From positions 1 through 64,000 of the forward strand of contig JALVFE010000023.1 of assembly GCA_027030245.1 (NCBI GenBank): DNA of 64,000 nt. Direction: 5' to 3'. How positions within the stretch are numbered: position 1 is the stretch's first letter; every line of letters starts with the position of its first letter. Position numbers and translations under genes: made by a program. This document shows, piece by piece, positions 56,150 to 64,000 of this stretch. The DNA comes from Melioribacteraceae bacterium (GTDB taxonomy: Bacteria; Bacteroidota; Ignavibacteria; Ignavibacteriales; Melioribacteraceae). The notes under the pieces were generated by a model. It ran no database searches. It saw nothing but the letters and a program-made list of their open reading frames with translations, and had not been told where the DNA came from.

Positions 56150-56794
56150 TTAGCGGTTGTTCATCAAGTCGGTTAACGAATTAAACACGGGCACACCGCA
56201 GCGGCTTAATTTTTCGCGGGATTGGTGTCCGCCGGCAAGCAAAACGCAGCGGGCGCCTATTTCGTTTGCTACTTCAAAATCGTGAACGGTATCGCCGATG
56301 AGCAATGTTTTTTCCGGGGATGCGCCAATTTTCTTTATCAGCTCGCGACCCAAATCTATTTTGCTTGTTGCGTAAATGTGATTTAAGCCGATAATGAATT
56401 CGAAATATTCCCGTATTCCGAAGTGATCAACAACCGCATTTAAAGTATCTTGTTTATACGCGGATAAAATTGATTGTTTAATCCCTTTTCCTTTAAGATA
56501 ATTCAGCATTTCCATGGCGCCCTTGCTCAATCCGCTTTCCAATTTTCTTTCTTCGTATTCGTCCATCCATTCTTTCCCAACCTTTTCAAAAGGTTCTACA
56601 GAAAAATCGAATCCGGCGGCGATATAATAATTTTCCACCGGGATGGTAAAAATGGATTTATACTTTTCCACCGTTAGTTGCGGCAACCCCCTTCTTTTTA
56701 AAACGCCGTTTATAATGTTAACGCAAAGGTCAACATCGTCGAAAAGCGTTCCGTTCCAATCCCAAATAATATGTTCGTATTCTTCTAATCTCAT
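56150..56794 (-). CDS. HAD family hydrolase, phosphoglycolate-phosphatase-like
   Basis: This 214-residue protein has HAD motif I IIWDWNGTLFDDVDLCV (nucleophile Asp about 12). It has a helical cap and motif II in GIKQSILSAYKQ, followed by a lysine in SKIDLGRELIKKIGA. Motif IV is TLLIGDTVHDFEVANEIGA. The composition is that of Gph-like phosphatases acting on small phosphate esters in the cytoplasm. Tryptophan-asparagine in place of the usual DxDGT (DWNGT) is common in this subgroup. Its start overlaps the SDR gene by 4 bp; it is the last gene of the unit that begins with the cNMP/GAF/ATPase protein. Confidence 0.85.
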   Translation of the reverse strand: MRLEEYEHIIWDWNGTLFDDVDLCVNIINGVLKRRGLPQLTVEKYKSIFTIPVENYYIAAGFDFSVEPFEKVGKEWMDEYEERKLESGLSKGAMEMLNYLKGKGIKQSILSAYKQDTLNAVVDHFGIREYFEFIIGLNHIYATSKIDLGRELIKKIGASPEKTLLIGDTVHDFEVANEIGARCVLLAGGHQSREKLSRCGVPVFNSLTDLMNNR

Positions 56795-57552
56795 TCGTAC
56801 TTGTTTTTAGACGCCAAATATTCATAAACTGCCGAAGGTAATAAACCGAGAATTTTAACAATTACCGACATCGGAAGCGGGAAGGAAAATACTCTTTTCC
56901 CTTTTTCTATTCCTTTAATGATATAGTCCGCCGCTTTATCCGGCTGCATAAGAAAAGGCATGGGGAACCGGTTTTTGTCGGTCATCGGAGTTTTTACAAA
57001 ACCCGGTTTTACCGTAATTACTTTAATATTATATTTTTTTAATTCGATTCTTAAACCTTCCAAATAAATCGATGCGGCGGCTTTGCTTGCGCTGTAAAAA
57101 CTGCTGCCGGAGTATCCGCGGTTATCGGCAAGACTCGAAATACCGACAATTGTTCCTTTCTTGTTTGGGATATAATCTTTAATTAACTGCTCGACCCAAT
57201 AAATAATACCGAATACATTAGTGCCGAAGATTTCTTCTGCTAAACCGGAATCGAATTTTTCCACTTTCATTCTGTATGACACGCCGGAGTTTAAAATTGC
57301 AATATCAACAAAACCGGAATTTTCTTTAATAAAAGAATACGCTTTTTCCACATCCGGTTTTTTACTTACATCGCACTTTACCGTTAATATTTTAAAACTC
57401 CCGGCAGTATTTTCAGCTTTAAATTTTTCAAGCGCTTCCAAATTCCGCGCGATTAAAATCAGATTATTACGTTTAGCAAGTTTTTCCGCAAGAGCTTTGC
57501 CTATTCCGCTCGAAGCGCCCGTAATTAATATGTTTTTACCGGATAGTTTCAT
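56791..57552 (-). CDS. Short-chain dehydrogenase/reductase
   Basis: This 253-residue SDR has the cofactor motif ITGASSGIGKALAEKLAKR (about 10-28), NSG in place of the usual NNAG, and the catalytic Ser and Tyr-Lys in GISSLADNRGYSGSSFYSASK (Tyr/Lys about 154/158). The C-terminal half ends in a hydrophobic helix (FPLPMSVIVKILGLLPSAVY), a pattern of the DltE/YqjQ-like reductases, some of which associate with membranes. Substrate unknown. It overlaps both neighbours (miaA and HAD) by 4 bp, so it is tightly coupled in the operon. Confidence 0.9.
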   Translation of the reverse strand: MKLSGKNILITGASSGIGKALAEKLAKRNNLILIARNLEALEKFKAENTAGSFKILTVKCDVSKKPDVEKAYSFIKENSGFVDIAILNSGVSYRMKVEKFDSGLAEEIFGTNVFGIIYWVEQLIKDYIPNKKGTIVGISSLADNRGYSGSSFYSASKAAASIYLEGLRIELKKYNIKVITVKPGFVKTPMTDKNRFPMPFLMQPDKAADYIIKGIEKGKRVFSFPLPMSVIVKILGLLPSAVYEYLASKNKYE

Positions 57553-58460
57553 TTTTCAAAAAATTCCGTTTCAATTAATTGCTTTGCTGTTTCGTAATCG
57601 GCTCCTTCAATCCTATTGATTTTCACCCCTTCCCTTTCCATTTTCCTGAACCACGTCATTTGACGTTTGGCAAATTTATAAATTGCGGTGCTCAATTTCT
57701 GAAATAAATCGTTATAGTTAATTTCCTTTTGCAAATACATTGAAACATATTTGTATTCCAATCCGAACGCGCGGAGTTTTTCATGGGTAATTCCTTCTGC
57801 AAGCAAATTTTCCACTTCCTCGATCATTCCCCCCTTCAATCTCCTTTCGAGTCTTTCTTCTATACGTTTACGTAAAATTTTGTTTTCTACTTTAATACCG
57901 ATAACGAGTGAGCTTACCCGCCGTTTTTCGTCCGTTAAGTTTGCCGGGCGCTTCTCCGCTATAATTATTGCTTTAACCAGCCGGTCGATATTTTGAAGAT
58001 CGGTTTTGTTGTGTAAATTCGGATTCAAGCTCAGTAATTTTTTTCGCAAAGTTTCAATATCGATTTTCTTTAATTCGGCAATTCTTTTTTCGTCGAATTC
58101 AACTTCGGGTAAATTATAGCCTTGTAAAACGGAGCTTAAATACAATCCGGTTCCACCGACAAGAAACGGGATTTTCCCTTTGGAAATTATTTCGTTGAAA
58201 GCTTCGAAAAATTTTTTTTGAAATAAAAAGAGATTAAATTCTTCAGCCGGTTCAACCAAATCGATTAGATGATAACGGATTTGTTTCCCTTTGTAAAAAT
58301 ATTCGGATAAATCTTTACCCGTTCCAATATCCATTCGTTTATAAACTTGGCGGGAATCGGCAGAGATTATTTCACCGTTAAACCGGTATGCAAGCTTAAC
58401 GGCAAGTTGGGTTTTACCAACGGCAGTCGGACCCAAAACGGTTATAAGCTGATACCGCAT
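57549..58460 (-). CDS. miaA: tRNA dimethylallyltransferase
   Basis: This 303-residue protein matches MiaA. The P-loop is VLGPTAVGKTQLAVKLA, and ISADSRQVYKRMDIGTGK is the diagnostic substrate/tRNA motif. PFLVGGTGLYLSSVLQGY follows, and KRQMTWFRKM lies near the end. It adds the isopentenyl group to A37 of tRNAs reading UNN codons. It lies 8 bp after the cNMP/GAF/ATPase gene and overlaps the SDR gene by 4 bp. Confidence 0.96.
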   Translation of the reverse strand: MRYQLITVLGPTAVGKTQLAVKLAYRFNGEIISADSRQVYKRMDIGTGKDLSEYFYKGKQIRYHLIDLVEPAEEFNLFLFQKKFFEAFNEIISKGKIPFLVGGTGLYLSSVLQGYNLPEVEFDEKRIAELKKIDIETLRKKLLSLNPNLHNKTDLQNIDRLVKAIIIAEKRPANLTDEKRRVSSLVIGIKVENKILRKRIEERLERRLKGGMIEEVENLLAEGITHEKLRAFGLEYKYVSMYLQKEINYNDLFQKLSTAIYKFAKRQMTWFRKMEREGVKINRIEGADYETAKQLIETEFFEK

Positions 58461-58468
58461 TTAGAATA

Positions 58469-60616
58469 TCAATCATTCTGCGAGGCAAGAGGCAAAACAA
58501 TAGTAACGGTTGTTCCTTCGCCGGGCGCTGCGTCAATAGAAATTGTTCCGCCGTGGTCTTCCACGATTTTCTTTGCAATCGACAGACCCAAACCGGAACT
58601 GCTGGGTTTGTTAAAAGACACAAGCGGTTCAAACACTTTCGGTAAGTTTTCTTTTTCTATTCCAACGCCTTTATCTTCAAAGGAAATAGCAACCTTATCG
58701 GTCATGTGTTTTGTGGTAAGCCAAATATTTCCTCCGTCAGGCAGCGCTTCAACCGCGTTTTTCAAAATGTGGTAAAAGCTTTGGTAAAATTCTTTGGAAT
58801 CTACTTTAATGAAAGCATCTTTATCCAAATCTTTTACGAGTGTGCAATTTTTTGCGCGCAAGAACGGTTCTATTTTATTGGAATAATCATTTATCAAATC
58901 ATTTAAATTTAACACTTCCTTTCTCAAAATAAAATTTCCTTCCGTAAAGCTGGAAGTGGTCATAACTAAATCGGAGACTTGATTTAATTGTTCTACAAGC
59001 ATATCGACTACTTGTTTCGCATCTTTGGGCAATTGTTTTTTACTTAAATGTTCGGCATATCTTTTGCTAACAAGGATAGGTTTCTTTAAGTCTTGCCCGA
59101 TAAAGCTTCCCATTTTACCAAGCGAAGATTCACGCTCTGCTTCCAGAAGTCTTTCAACAAGCGATGCGTTTTCAAGGGCAATAGCTGCATGATTAGACAA
59201 AGCGCTTAAAAACCATTCGTCCTCTTCGGAAAATTTTCCGTTCATGCTGTTTAGCAATTGTAGTACTCCTACTATCTCCTCGCGTTTGTTCCGTATGGGA
59301 AAACAAAGCATGGATTTTGTTTCGTAACCACTTTCTTTATCGACCGAAGGGTTGAACCGTGGATCTCCATGGACATCTTCCAAATTAACCGTTTCGCCGT
59401 GTTCGGCTACCCATCCGGCAATACCTTCGCCGAACTTAAGTTTAATTTCCTTAACACCTTCTCCAGTGAGTACCTTCGACCAAAGTTCGTTGTTATCTTT
59501 ATTAACCAAATAAAGTGTACCTCTATCGGCATTCGTCAAATCCAGAGCAACGTCCACAATATTTTTTAACACATCGTCCAATTTAATATTCGAATTAACC
59601 AATTGCGCGGCCTTGATTATCATTTCAAATTTTTCATTTGTCATTGTAGGTCCTCCTTCGCGGGTTTTAAATTCGTTTTCGGAAGCGAGACTTTCTTCAA
59701 CTTGGGAATGGTCCACCAAATCATCCGAAGGTTCATTTTCTTCATGTTTTTCCAAATCGTCCAACAAATTTTCAACTTCGTTTACATCAGATAAATTTTC
59801 GTTTGAAAAATCTTCCTTGCTATCTTCATTTTCAATATTATTGTTTTCATCGTTCATTTCATTTTCCTCTTGTAAATTTCCGGAAAACACATTGGAGCCG
59901 GAGGATTCTTCGACCATTTCTTTTGCGGCGTTAATTAACTTTTCTTCCAAGAATTCGTCGTCGTCCAAATCATCCAATGTTTCGTCTTCGTCCTTCAATT
60001 CTCCTATTTTTTCGGCGATGCTTTCCGAAATGTCCATATCTGTTTCGGAGAGTTCTTTTTCCAAAAGTTGATCTTCAACGATTTCATCAACAAAGTCTTC
60101 CGATTCCAACGGTTCCATTTCAACATCCGCTACTACCGTTTCGTTATCTTCTATTGCTTCATCAAGAAAATTTTCCACAAGTTTTTCGTCGACAAATTCC
60201 TCAACGTAATTCGAATCATCAACGGGGGTGTTGATTGACAAATTAATAGCAATTGTGTGATCTATATCTATTAATTTTTGAACTTCGGATCTGCTGAGTT
60301 TAATGAGATAAGAATCCGCTATTGCAACGGCTGTTGTTTCTCTTTCGGTTTCCTGTAAAAATTCTTCCTCTCCGAAAAATTCGTTGGGACCGAAAACATT
60401 CGATATGGTTTTCTCTACATTTTTCCTTCTTAAAACATTAACCTCTCCGCCTACCACAAGATAAATTCCTTCCGTGCGATCTTCTTCTTTGTACAAAATT
60501 TCGCCCTCTTGCAAAGTAACTATTTCACCGTTGATCTCACTTAAATCGAATTTGGATAAGTCGACGTTTTCGAAAAGTTTGTTGCTCGCCAGCGCGTTTA
60601 ATAATTGATTTTCCAT
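58469..60616 (-). CDS. cNMP-binding-like / GAF / histidine-kinase-type ATPase protein with no H-box histidine
   Basis: This 715-residue cytoplasmic protein has four parts. Residues 1-125 are a cNMP-binding-like domain (FFGEEEFLQETERETTAVA), 53/110 identical without gaps to the giant protein at 25475-32644. Residues about 135-320 are a highly acidic linker. A GAF domain follows at about 325-490 (ADRGTLYLVNKDNNELW, FGEGIAGWVAEHGETV). The rest is a kinase module with an intact ATPase: N box FYHILKNAVEALPDGG, then DKGVGIEKENLPKVFEP and SSSGLGLSIAKKIVEDHGG. In the helix before it, SSLGKMGSFIGQDLKKPI aligns with the H box, but the phosphoacceptor His is Gln508 (codon 59093-59095). It heads an operon with miaA. 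Confidence 0.9.
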   Translation of the reverse strand: MENQLLNALASNKLFENVDLSKFDLSEINGEIVTLQEGEILYKEEDRTEGIYLVVGGEVNVLRRKNVEKTISNVFGPNEFFGEEEFLQETERETTAVAIADSYLIKLSRSEVQKLIDIDHTIAINLSINTPVDDSNYVEEFVDEKLVENFLDEAIEDNETVVADVEMEPLESEDFVDEIVEDQLLEKELSETDMDISESIAEKIGELKDEDETLDDLDDDEFLEEKLINAAKEMVEESSGSNVFSGNLQEENEMNDENNNIENEDSKEDFSNENLSDVNEVENLLDDLEKHEENEPSDDLVDHSQVEESLASENEFKTREGGPTMTNEKFEMIIKAAQLVNSNIKLDDVLKNIVDVALDLTNADRGTLYLVNKDNNELWSKVLTGEGVKEIKLKFGEGIAGWVAEHGETVNLEDVHGDPRFNPSVDKESGYETKSMLCFPIRNKREEIVGVLQLLNSMNGKFSEEDEWFLSALSNHAAIALENASLVERLLEAERESSLGKMGSFIGQDLKKPILVSKRYAEHLSKKQLPKDAKQVVDMLVEQLNQVSDLVMTTSSFTEGNFILRKEVLNLNDLINDYSNKIEPFLRAKNCTLVKDLDKDAFIKVDSKEFYQSFYHILKNAVEALPDGGNIWLTTKHMTDKVAISFEDKGVGIEKENLPKVFEPLVSFNKPSSSGLGLSIAKKIVEDHGGTISIDAAPGEGTTVTIVLPLASQND

Positions 60617-60981
60617 TTGACTTGTATTTACTTGTTAATACCCCGCAAAAATACTGAACCGTACTTTTACTCAAAAGCTTATTAATTATTCTTAAATTTG
60701 ATTATTTATAACTTAAAACGCAAGAAAAAACAAAAATTTGGAATAAATCTTATAACCTGACACGGACTAACCGTCCTGTTTTGGAACAATCAAAATATTC
60801 TTGCGACCAAAGAAAACATTGGTTTCAAAAACGTTTTACATGTGTTGGCAAATTATTTTACAACCATAAAAAACGCATGAATGGAAATATATGCTTTATT
60901 ATGTTAAATTTGGTCTCGTTTTTAAATTACTTTTGTAAAAACCCATATTGAATCTTTTTTTTATAACCATCATCAAATTTA
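60617..60981. promoter_or_regulatory. Divergent region between the cNMP/GAF/ATPase gene and the ECF sigma gene
   Basis: This AT-rich 365-bp gap holds no supported ORF or RNA gene. It must carry promoters for both directions. A GGAAC near 60785 resembles the -35 of ECF-type promoters and could serve sigma autoregulation, but no convincing -10 partner was identified. Confidence 0.35.
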
Positions 60982-61542
60982 ATGAACGATCTGGAATTAA
61001 TTGAAAAAGCGAAGAACGGGGATAATAAGGCTCTGACCGAACTTGTAAAAAGATACGAGCAAACGGTTTATAACTTTGCGTTCAAAATTTGCAGAGACAA
61101 AGAGCGTGCCGAACATACGATGCAAGAAACATTTTTAAGTATGATTAAATCTTTGCATCAGTTCAGCGGTAATTCAAAGTTCTCTACATGGCTTTATACA
61201 ATTGTTTCAAATCATTGTTTGATGCTTGCACGTTCGCAAAAAGTGAGGGGTTTTACATCGCTTGAGGATGACGACGGAATAATCGAAGAAAAAAACGTTG
61301 CCGATTGGAAAATTACCCCCGACAAAGTAACCGAGAATAACGAATTAAAGAAAATTTTGGACGACGCTATTAAAAAATTACCTTACGATTACAGAATTGT
61401 TTTTATGTTGAGGGACATCGAAGGATTTTCTACCGAGGAAACCGGAAAGATGACAAACCTTTCCATTCCGGCGGTTAAATCGCGTTTGCACAGAGCAAGG
61501 GCATTTTTAAGGAATGAGTTAAATGCAGCATTCCAAGAATAA
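60982..61542 (+). CDS. ECF subfamily RNA polymerase sigma factor
   Basis: This 186-residue sigma-70-family protein has region 2 at about 10-80 (YEQTVYNFAFKICRDKERAE, FSGNSKFSTWLYTIVSNHCL). Region 4 is at about 125-180 (LPYDYRIVFMLRDIEGFSTE, LSIPAVKSRLHRARAFL). No region 3 is present, as expected for the ECF group. It directs RNA polymerase to a stress regulon. The next gene overlaps it by 20 bp and encodes a zinc-type anti-sigma factor, its likely inhibitor. Confidence 0.95.
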   Translation: MNDLELIEKAKNGDNKALTELVKRYEQTVYNFAFKICRDKERAEHTMQETFLSMIKSLHQFSGNSKFSTWLYTIVSNHCLMLARSQKVRGFTSLEDDDGIIEEKNVADWKITPDKVTENNELKKILDDAIKKLPYDYRIVFMLRDIEGFSTEETGKMTNLSIPAVKSRLHRARAFLRNELNAAFQE

Positions 61543-61786
61543 AAAAAATAAAATAACGTGCAAAGAGGTAATGCATCATCTTTGCGAAACACTTGGCGAA
61601 GATCTCGAGTCGCCGAAGTGCGTGGAAATTAAGGATCATCTCGATAATTGCGAGAATTGCCGCAATTACTTCAAAACCATCGAATCCACAATTCAATTCT
61701 ACAAACAGTATAATGTTCAATTACCGGAAGAAAGTCATAATAAATTATTAGACTTTCTCGGATTAAAAGAAGACGAAGACGAATAA
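61523..61786 (+). CDS. Zinc-finger anti-sigma factor (ZAS type), soluble
   Basis: This 87-residue protein has the zinc-binding anti-sigma signature HLDNCENCRNYF (HxxxCxxC), with an upstream partner residue in SPKCVEIKDHL. This is the ZAS/zf-HC2 fold, which binds ECF sigma factors. Unlike most, it has no membrane segment, so it would sense conditions in the cytoplasm, for example thiol oxidation as in RsrA. The 20-bp overlap with the sigma gene supports paired expression. The C-terminal tail is acidic. Confidence 0.85.
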   Translation: MQHSKNKKNKITCKEVMHHLCETLGEDLESPKCVEIKDHLDNCENCRNYFKTIESTIQFYKQYNVQLPEESHNKLLDFLGLKEDEDE

Positions 61787-61813
61787 ACATTTCATTTTTA
61801 ACCGGAGATAAAA

Positions 61814-62251
61814 TTGTTAAAAGATTCATATACATACTCAACCAAATTACAATGGCAAGAAGGTTCGCTGGGAATTTTGCGTTCCGGCGGTTTTCCGGAA
61901 CTGGAAGTTGCTTCGCCGACAGATTTTCCTTTCGGTGTGCCGGATACATGGACTCCGGAACATCTTTTCGTCGCTTCAGTTGAAATTTGTTTGATGACCA
62001 CATTCACTGCCATCGCCAGAAATTCCAAAGTGAGCCTGGTTCATTATTCTTCTGCGGCAACGGGCAAAATGGAAAAAACGGATAACAAGTATATGTTCAC
62101 CGAAATCGTAATCCGTCCGGTTGTTAAAGTTGAACTTGAAAAAGATTTGGAAAGAGCCGAACGCATTCTGTATAAAGCAAAAAATATGTGCCTTATTTCA
62201 AATTCGATTAAAACTGAAGTGAAAATTGAACCCGAAATTTCATTGGGTTAA
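61814..62251 (+). CDS. OsmC family protein (second copy)
   Basis: This 145-residue OsmC/Ohr-fold protein shows FPFGVPDTWTPEHLFVASVE and a cysteine in VEICLMTTFTAIARNS (about 60). The second cysteine is in KAKNMCLISNSIKTEVKI (about 130). The cysteine spacing supports peroxide reduction or a related thiol chemistry. The start is a TTG at 61814 with CCGGAGA about 6 bases upstream. It follows the sigma/anti-sigma pair by 27 bp, so it may be the first target of that sigma factor and part of an oxidative-stress module. Confidence 0.87.
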   Translation: MLKDSYTYSTKLQWQEGSLGILRSGGFPELEVASPTDFPFGVPDTWTPEHLFVASVEICLMTTFTAIARNSKVSLVHYSSAATGKMEKTDNKYMFTEIVIRPVVKVELEKDLERAERILYKAKNMCLISNSIKTEVKIEPEISLG

Positions 62252-62252
62252 T

Positions 62253-62600
62253 TTAAATCAGATTTTCCCGCAAATGTTTGGGAAGTTTCTTTACCACCAA
62301 ATTATAAGAGTTGTCGATCCAAACTTTTATCAACTTCTCCGGAATATCCGAATCAAGAAGTATGGTATTCCAGTGTTTTTTATTCATGTGGTAACCGGGT
62401 GAAACTCCTTCATAATCGTTCCGCAGCTCAAGTGCAAGTTCCGGTTCGCATTTTAAATTGATTGAATAGGGAAATTTCATGTTCAAAATGCAAAAAATTT
62501 TATTGTGGACTTTAATAACAAGCGAGTCTTCATCGAAAGGCATGCTTTCGTTAGCCGCTTTTTTAGATAAACAATACTCCCTTACTTTTTCTAAATCCAC
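62253..62600 (-). CDS. MmcQ/YjbR family protein
   Basis: This 115-residue protein matches the MmcQ/YjbR family: VREYCLSKKAANESMPFDED, then LKCEPELALELRNDYEGVSP, and GYHMNKKHWNTILLDSDIP. The fold is CyaY-like and is often annotated as DNA-binding, though function is not established. It converges with the osmC gene with a 1-bp gap and is a single gene. Confidence 0.88.
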   Translation of the reverse strand: MDLEKVREYCLSKKAANESMPFDEDSLVIKVHNKIFCILNMKFPYSINLKCEPELALELRNDYEGVSPGYHMNKKHWNTILLDSDIPEKLIKVWIDNSYNLVVKKLPKHLRENLI

Positions 62601-62711
62601 TTTGAGCTTAATATTGTGTAAACATTTTCTTAGATTTATAGTTAAAATACCATAATTTCGTGAAACTAATTGCTACTAATTTTGTAATATAAAAAAACAA
62701 ACGGTAAATAC

Positions 62712-64000
62712 ATGAGATTTTTAATAATTCTTCTTTTCATTTTCATCACAAGTTCCAGTTGCGATGTTAAGTCTTCCGAAACTTTAGCTGATGATACATC
62801 CGTTGAATTGGATACCAATAAAGTTCTCCAACCGAAGGAATACTTTCCTAAAATTGAAATGGTAATCACAAAAATCCTTTCGCGTTATCATTACAGAAAC
62901 GTTCAAATAAACGATTCCCTTTCGGAAATTATATTCGACAATTACATAGATGCGCTCGATTATAATAAAATGTATTTCCTTAAAACCGATGTGGAAAAAT
63001 TCCGTAAATACCATGATAAAATTGACGATTTTCTTTACGACGGAGTACTCGATCCGCCTTACGAAATTTTTAATGTTTACAAAAAACGCTTGAATGAACG
63101 GATGGATTATGTTTTCGATCGGCTTAAAAAAGAATTTGATTTTACTATTGACGAATATTACGAACCCGACCGCTCGGAAAAAGATTGGGCAAGCACGGAA
63201 ACGGAACTCAACGAACTTTGGCGAAAACGCTTGAAACACGAAGCGTTAAATTTAAAACTCACCGGAAAAGAGTGGGATAAAATCGTAGAAACTTTAACCA
63301 AACGCTATCAGAATTATCAAAAGGCTATTTTGCGTTACAAATCGGAAGATGTTTTCGATTTATTTATGAACGTTTTTGCCAATGCAATCGATCCGCATAC
63401 AGCTTACTTCTCGCCACGTGAATCGGAAAACTTCGATATCAGAATGAAACTCTCGCTCGAAGGAATCGGAGCTTTGCTACAGCAAGACGGCGATTACACA
63501 AAGGTAGTTAGAATTATTCCCGGCGGACCCGCATACAAAAGCGGTTTGTTACATCCGGACGATAAAATAGTTGCGGTCGGTCAAGGCGAAGACGGTGAAT
63601 TGGTAGATGTAATCGGCTGGCGCATAGACGACGTTGTTCAGAAAATAAGAGGGAAAAAAGGAACAATAGTCCGTTTGGCAATTATAGAAGCGGGAAGCAC
63701 GGCGGATGTTGCCACCGATACAATTTCTTTGGTTCGCGATAAAGTTAAACTTGAAGAGAGAGCAGCTAAAAAAGAGATTGTGGAAATAGAAGAAGAAGGA
63801 AGGAAATTCAAAATCGGTGTGATTAAAATTCCAAGTTTTTATATCGATTTCGAAGCGAAAAGAAAAGGTATTGAAGATTACAGAAGCACCACACGAGACG
63901 TAAAGAAGCTATTGAACGAATTAAAAGACAGTGTCGATGCGGTTGTAATCGATTTACGAAATAACGGCGGCGGAGCGCTAGACGAAGCAATTTCGCTAAC
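62712..64000 (+). CDS. Tail-specific (Prc-like) S41 protease, truncated by the window end
   Basis: The frame from ATG 62712 stays open to the last base, giving at least 429 residues, so the C-terminus is missing. An export signal (FLIILLFIFITSSSC) ends in a cysteine that may be lipidated, although the lipobox is weak. The N-terminal helical domain has LDYNKMYFLKTDVEKFRKYH, the Prc/Tsp signature. A PDZ domain lies at about 245-330 (RIIPGGPAYKSGLLHPDDKI). The S41 protease core begins at FKIGVIKIPSFYIDFE and reaches VVIDLRNNGGGALDEAI. The catalytic Ser/Lys lie beyond the window. It degrades or trims envelope proteins from their C-termini. Confidence 0.93.
   Translation, partial: MRFLIILLFIFITSSSCDVKSSETLADDTSVELDTNKVLQPKEYFPKIEMVITKILSRYHYRNVQINDSLSEIIFDNYIDALDYNKMYFLKTDVEKFRKYHDKIDDFLYDGVLDPPYEIFNVYKKRLNERMDYVFDRLKKEFDFTIDEYYEPDRSEKDWASTETELNELWRKRLKHEALNLKLTGKEWDKIVETLTKRYQNYQKAILRYKSEDVFDLFMNVFANAIDPHTAYFSPRESENFDIRMKLSLEGIGALLQQDGDYTKVVRIIPGGPAYKSGLLHPDDKIVAVGQGEDGELVDVIGWRIDDVVQKIRGKKGTIVRLAIIEAGSTADVATDTISLVRDKVKLEERAAKKEIVEIEEEGRKFKIGVIKIPSFYIDFEAKRKGIEDYRSTTRDVKKLLNELKDSVDAVVIDLRNNGGGALDEAISL

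Overview
This window is AT-rich bacterial DNA, densely packed with genes on both strands. It most likely comes from a member of the Ignavibacteria/Chlorobi group, or a close Bacteroidota relative. The evidence is a secreted protein with a Por/T9SS-type C-terminal sorting domain of the Ignavibacteria style, a bacillithiol deacetylase (BshB1), many lipoproteins with Bacteroidota-like lipoboxes, frequent weak or absent Shine-Dalgarno sites, and intergenic palindromic repeat families of the kind common in that superphylum. I saw no rRNA, tRNA, CRISPR array, transposase or prophage.

Layout. 1-12.5 kb: aminotransferase, aroE, a TPR protein, trkA with a secreted two-domain protein and rfbA, gatB, bshB1, a TlpA-like lipoprotein, a MarR regulator with a clear candidate operator, and a DUF2203 protein. 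12.6-16.5 kb: a three-gene restriction-modification operon (HTH-fused adenine methyltransferase, second adenine methyltransferase, AlwI-like endonuclease). 16.5-25.3 kb: saccharopine dehydrogenase-like enzyme, OsmC, membrane protein, purine permease, alaS, acid phosphatase, TPM protein, and a T9SS cargo protein carrying an in-frame palindromic insert. 25.5-32.6 kb: one giant gene (2389 aa) with a cyclic-nucleotide-binding-like head, about 2000 residues of coiled coil and a C-terminal STAS domain. 32.9-50 kb: glycosyltransferase, DUF481, ChaN, GH13 amylase, rlmD, a glutamate-receptor-like potassium channel, SCO/PCuAC copper chaperones, carAB, M6-type protease, sufE and an esterase. 50-54 kb: dinD, bracketed by a duplicated leader, then uvrB and a roughly 950-bp block of palindromic repeats. 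54-64 kb: DUF1579, DUF2459, msrA, HAD, SDR, miaA, a cNMP/GAF/HATPase protein, an ECF sigma/anti-sigma pair, OsmC, YjbR and the start of a Prc-type protease.

The most interesting material is a pair of signalling proteins about 26 kb apart. They share the same N-terminal cNMP-like domain (53 of 110 residues identical without a gap). One ends in a STAS domain with the conserved serine. The other ends in a histidine-kinase-type ATPase whose expected phosphoacceptor histidine is glutamine. Together they look like the two halves of a partner-switching or scaffold signalling system; that link is inference. Other notable points are the HTH-methyltransferase fusion with a direct repeat at its own start codon, a dinD insertion that duplicated the leader and first codons of the neighbouring esterase, a 51-bp palindromic element translated in frame inside a sorting domain, and a GluR0-like ligand-gated potassium channel.
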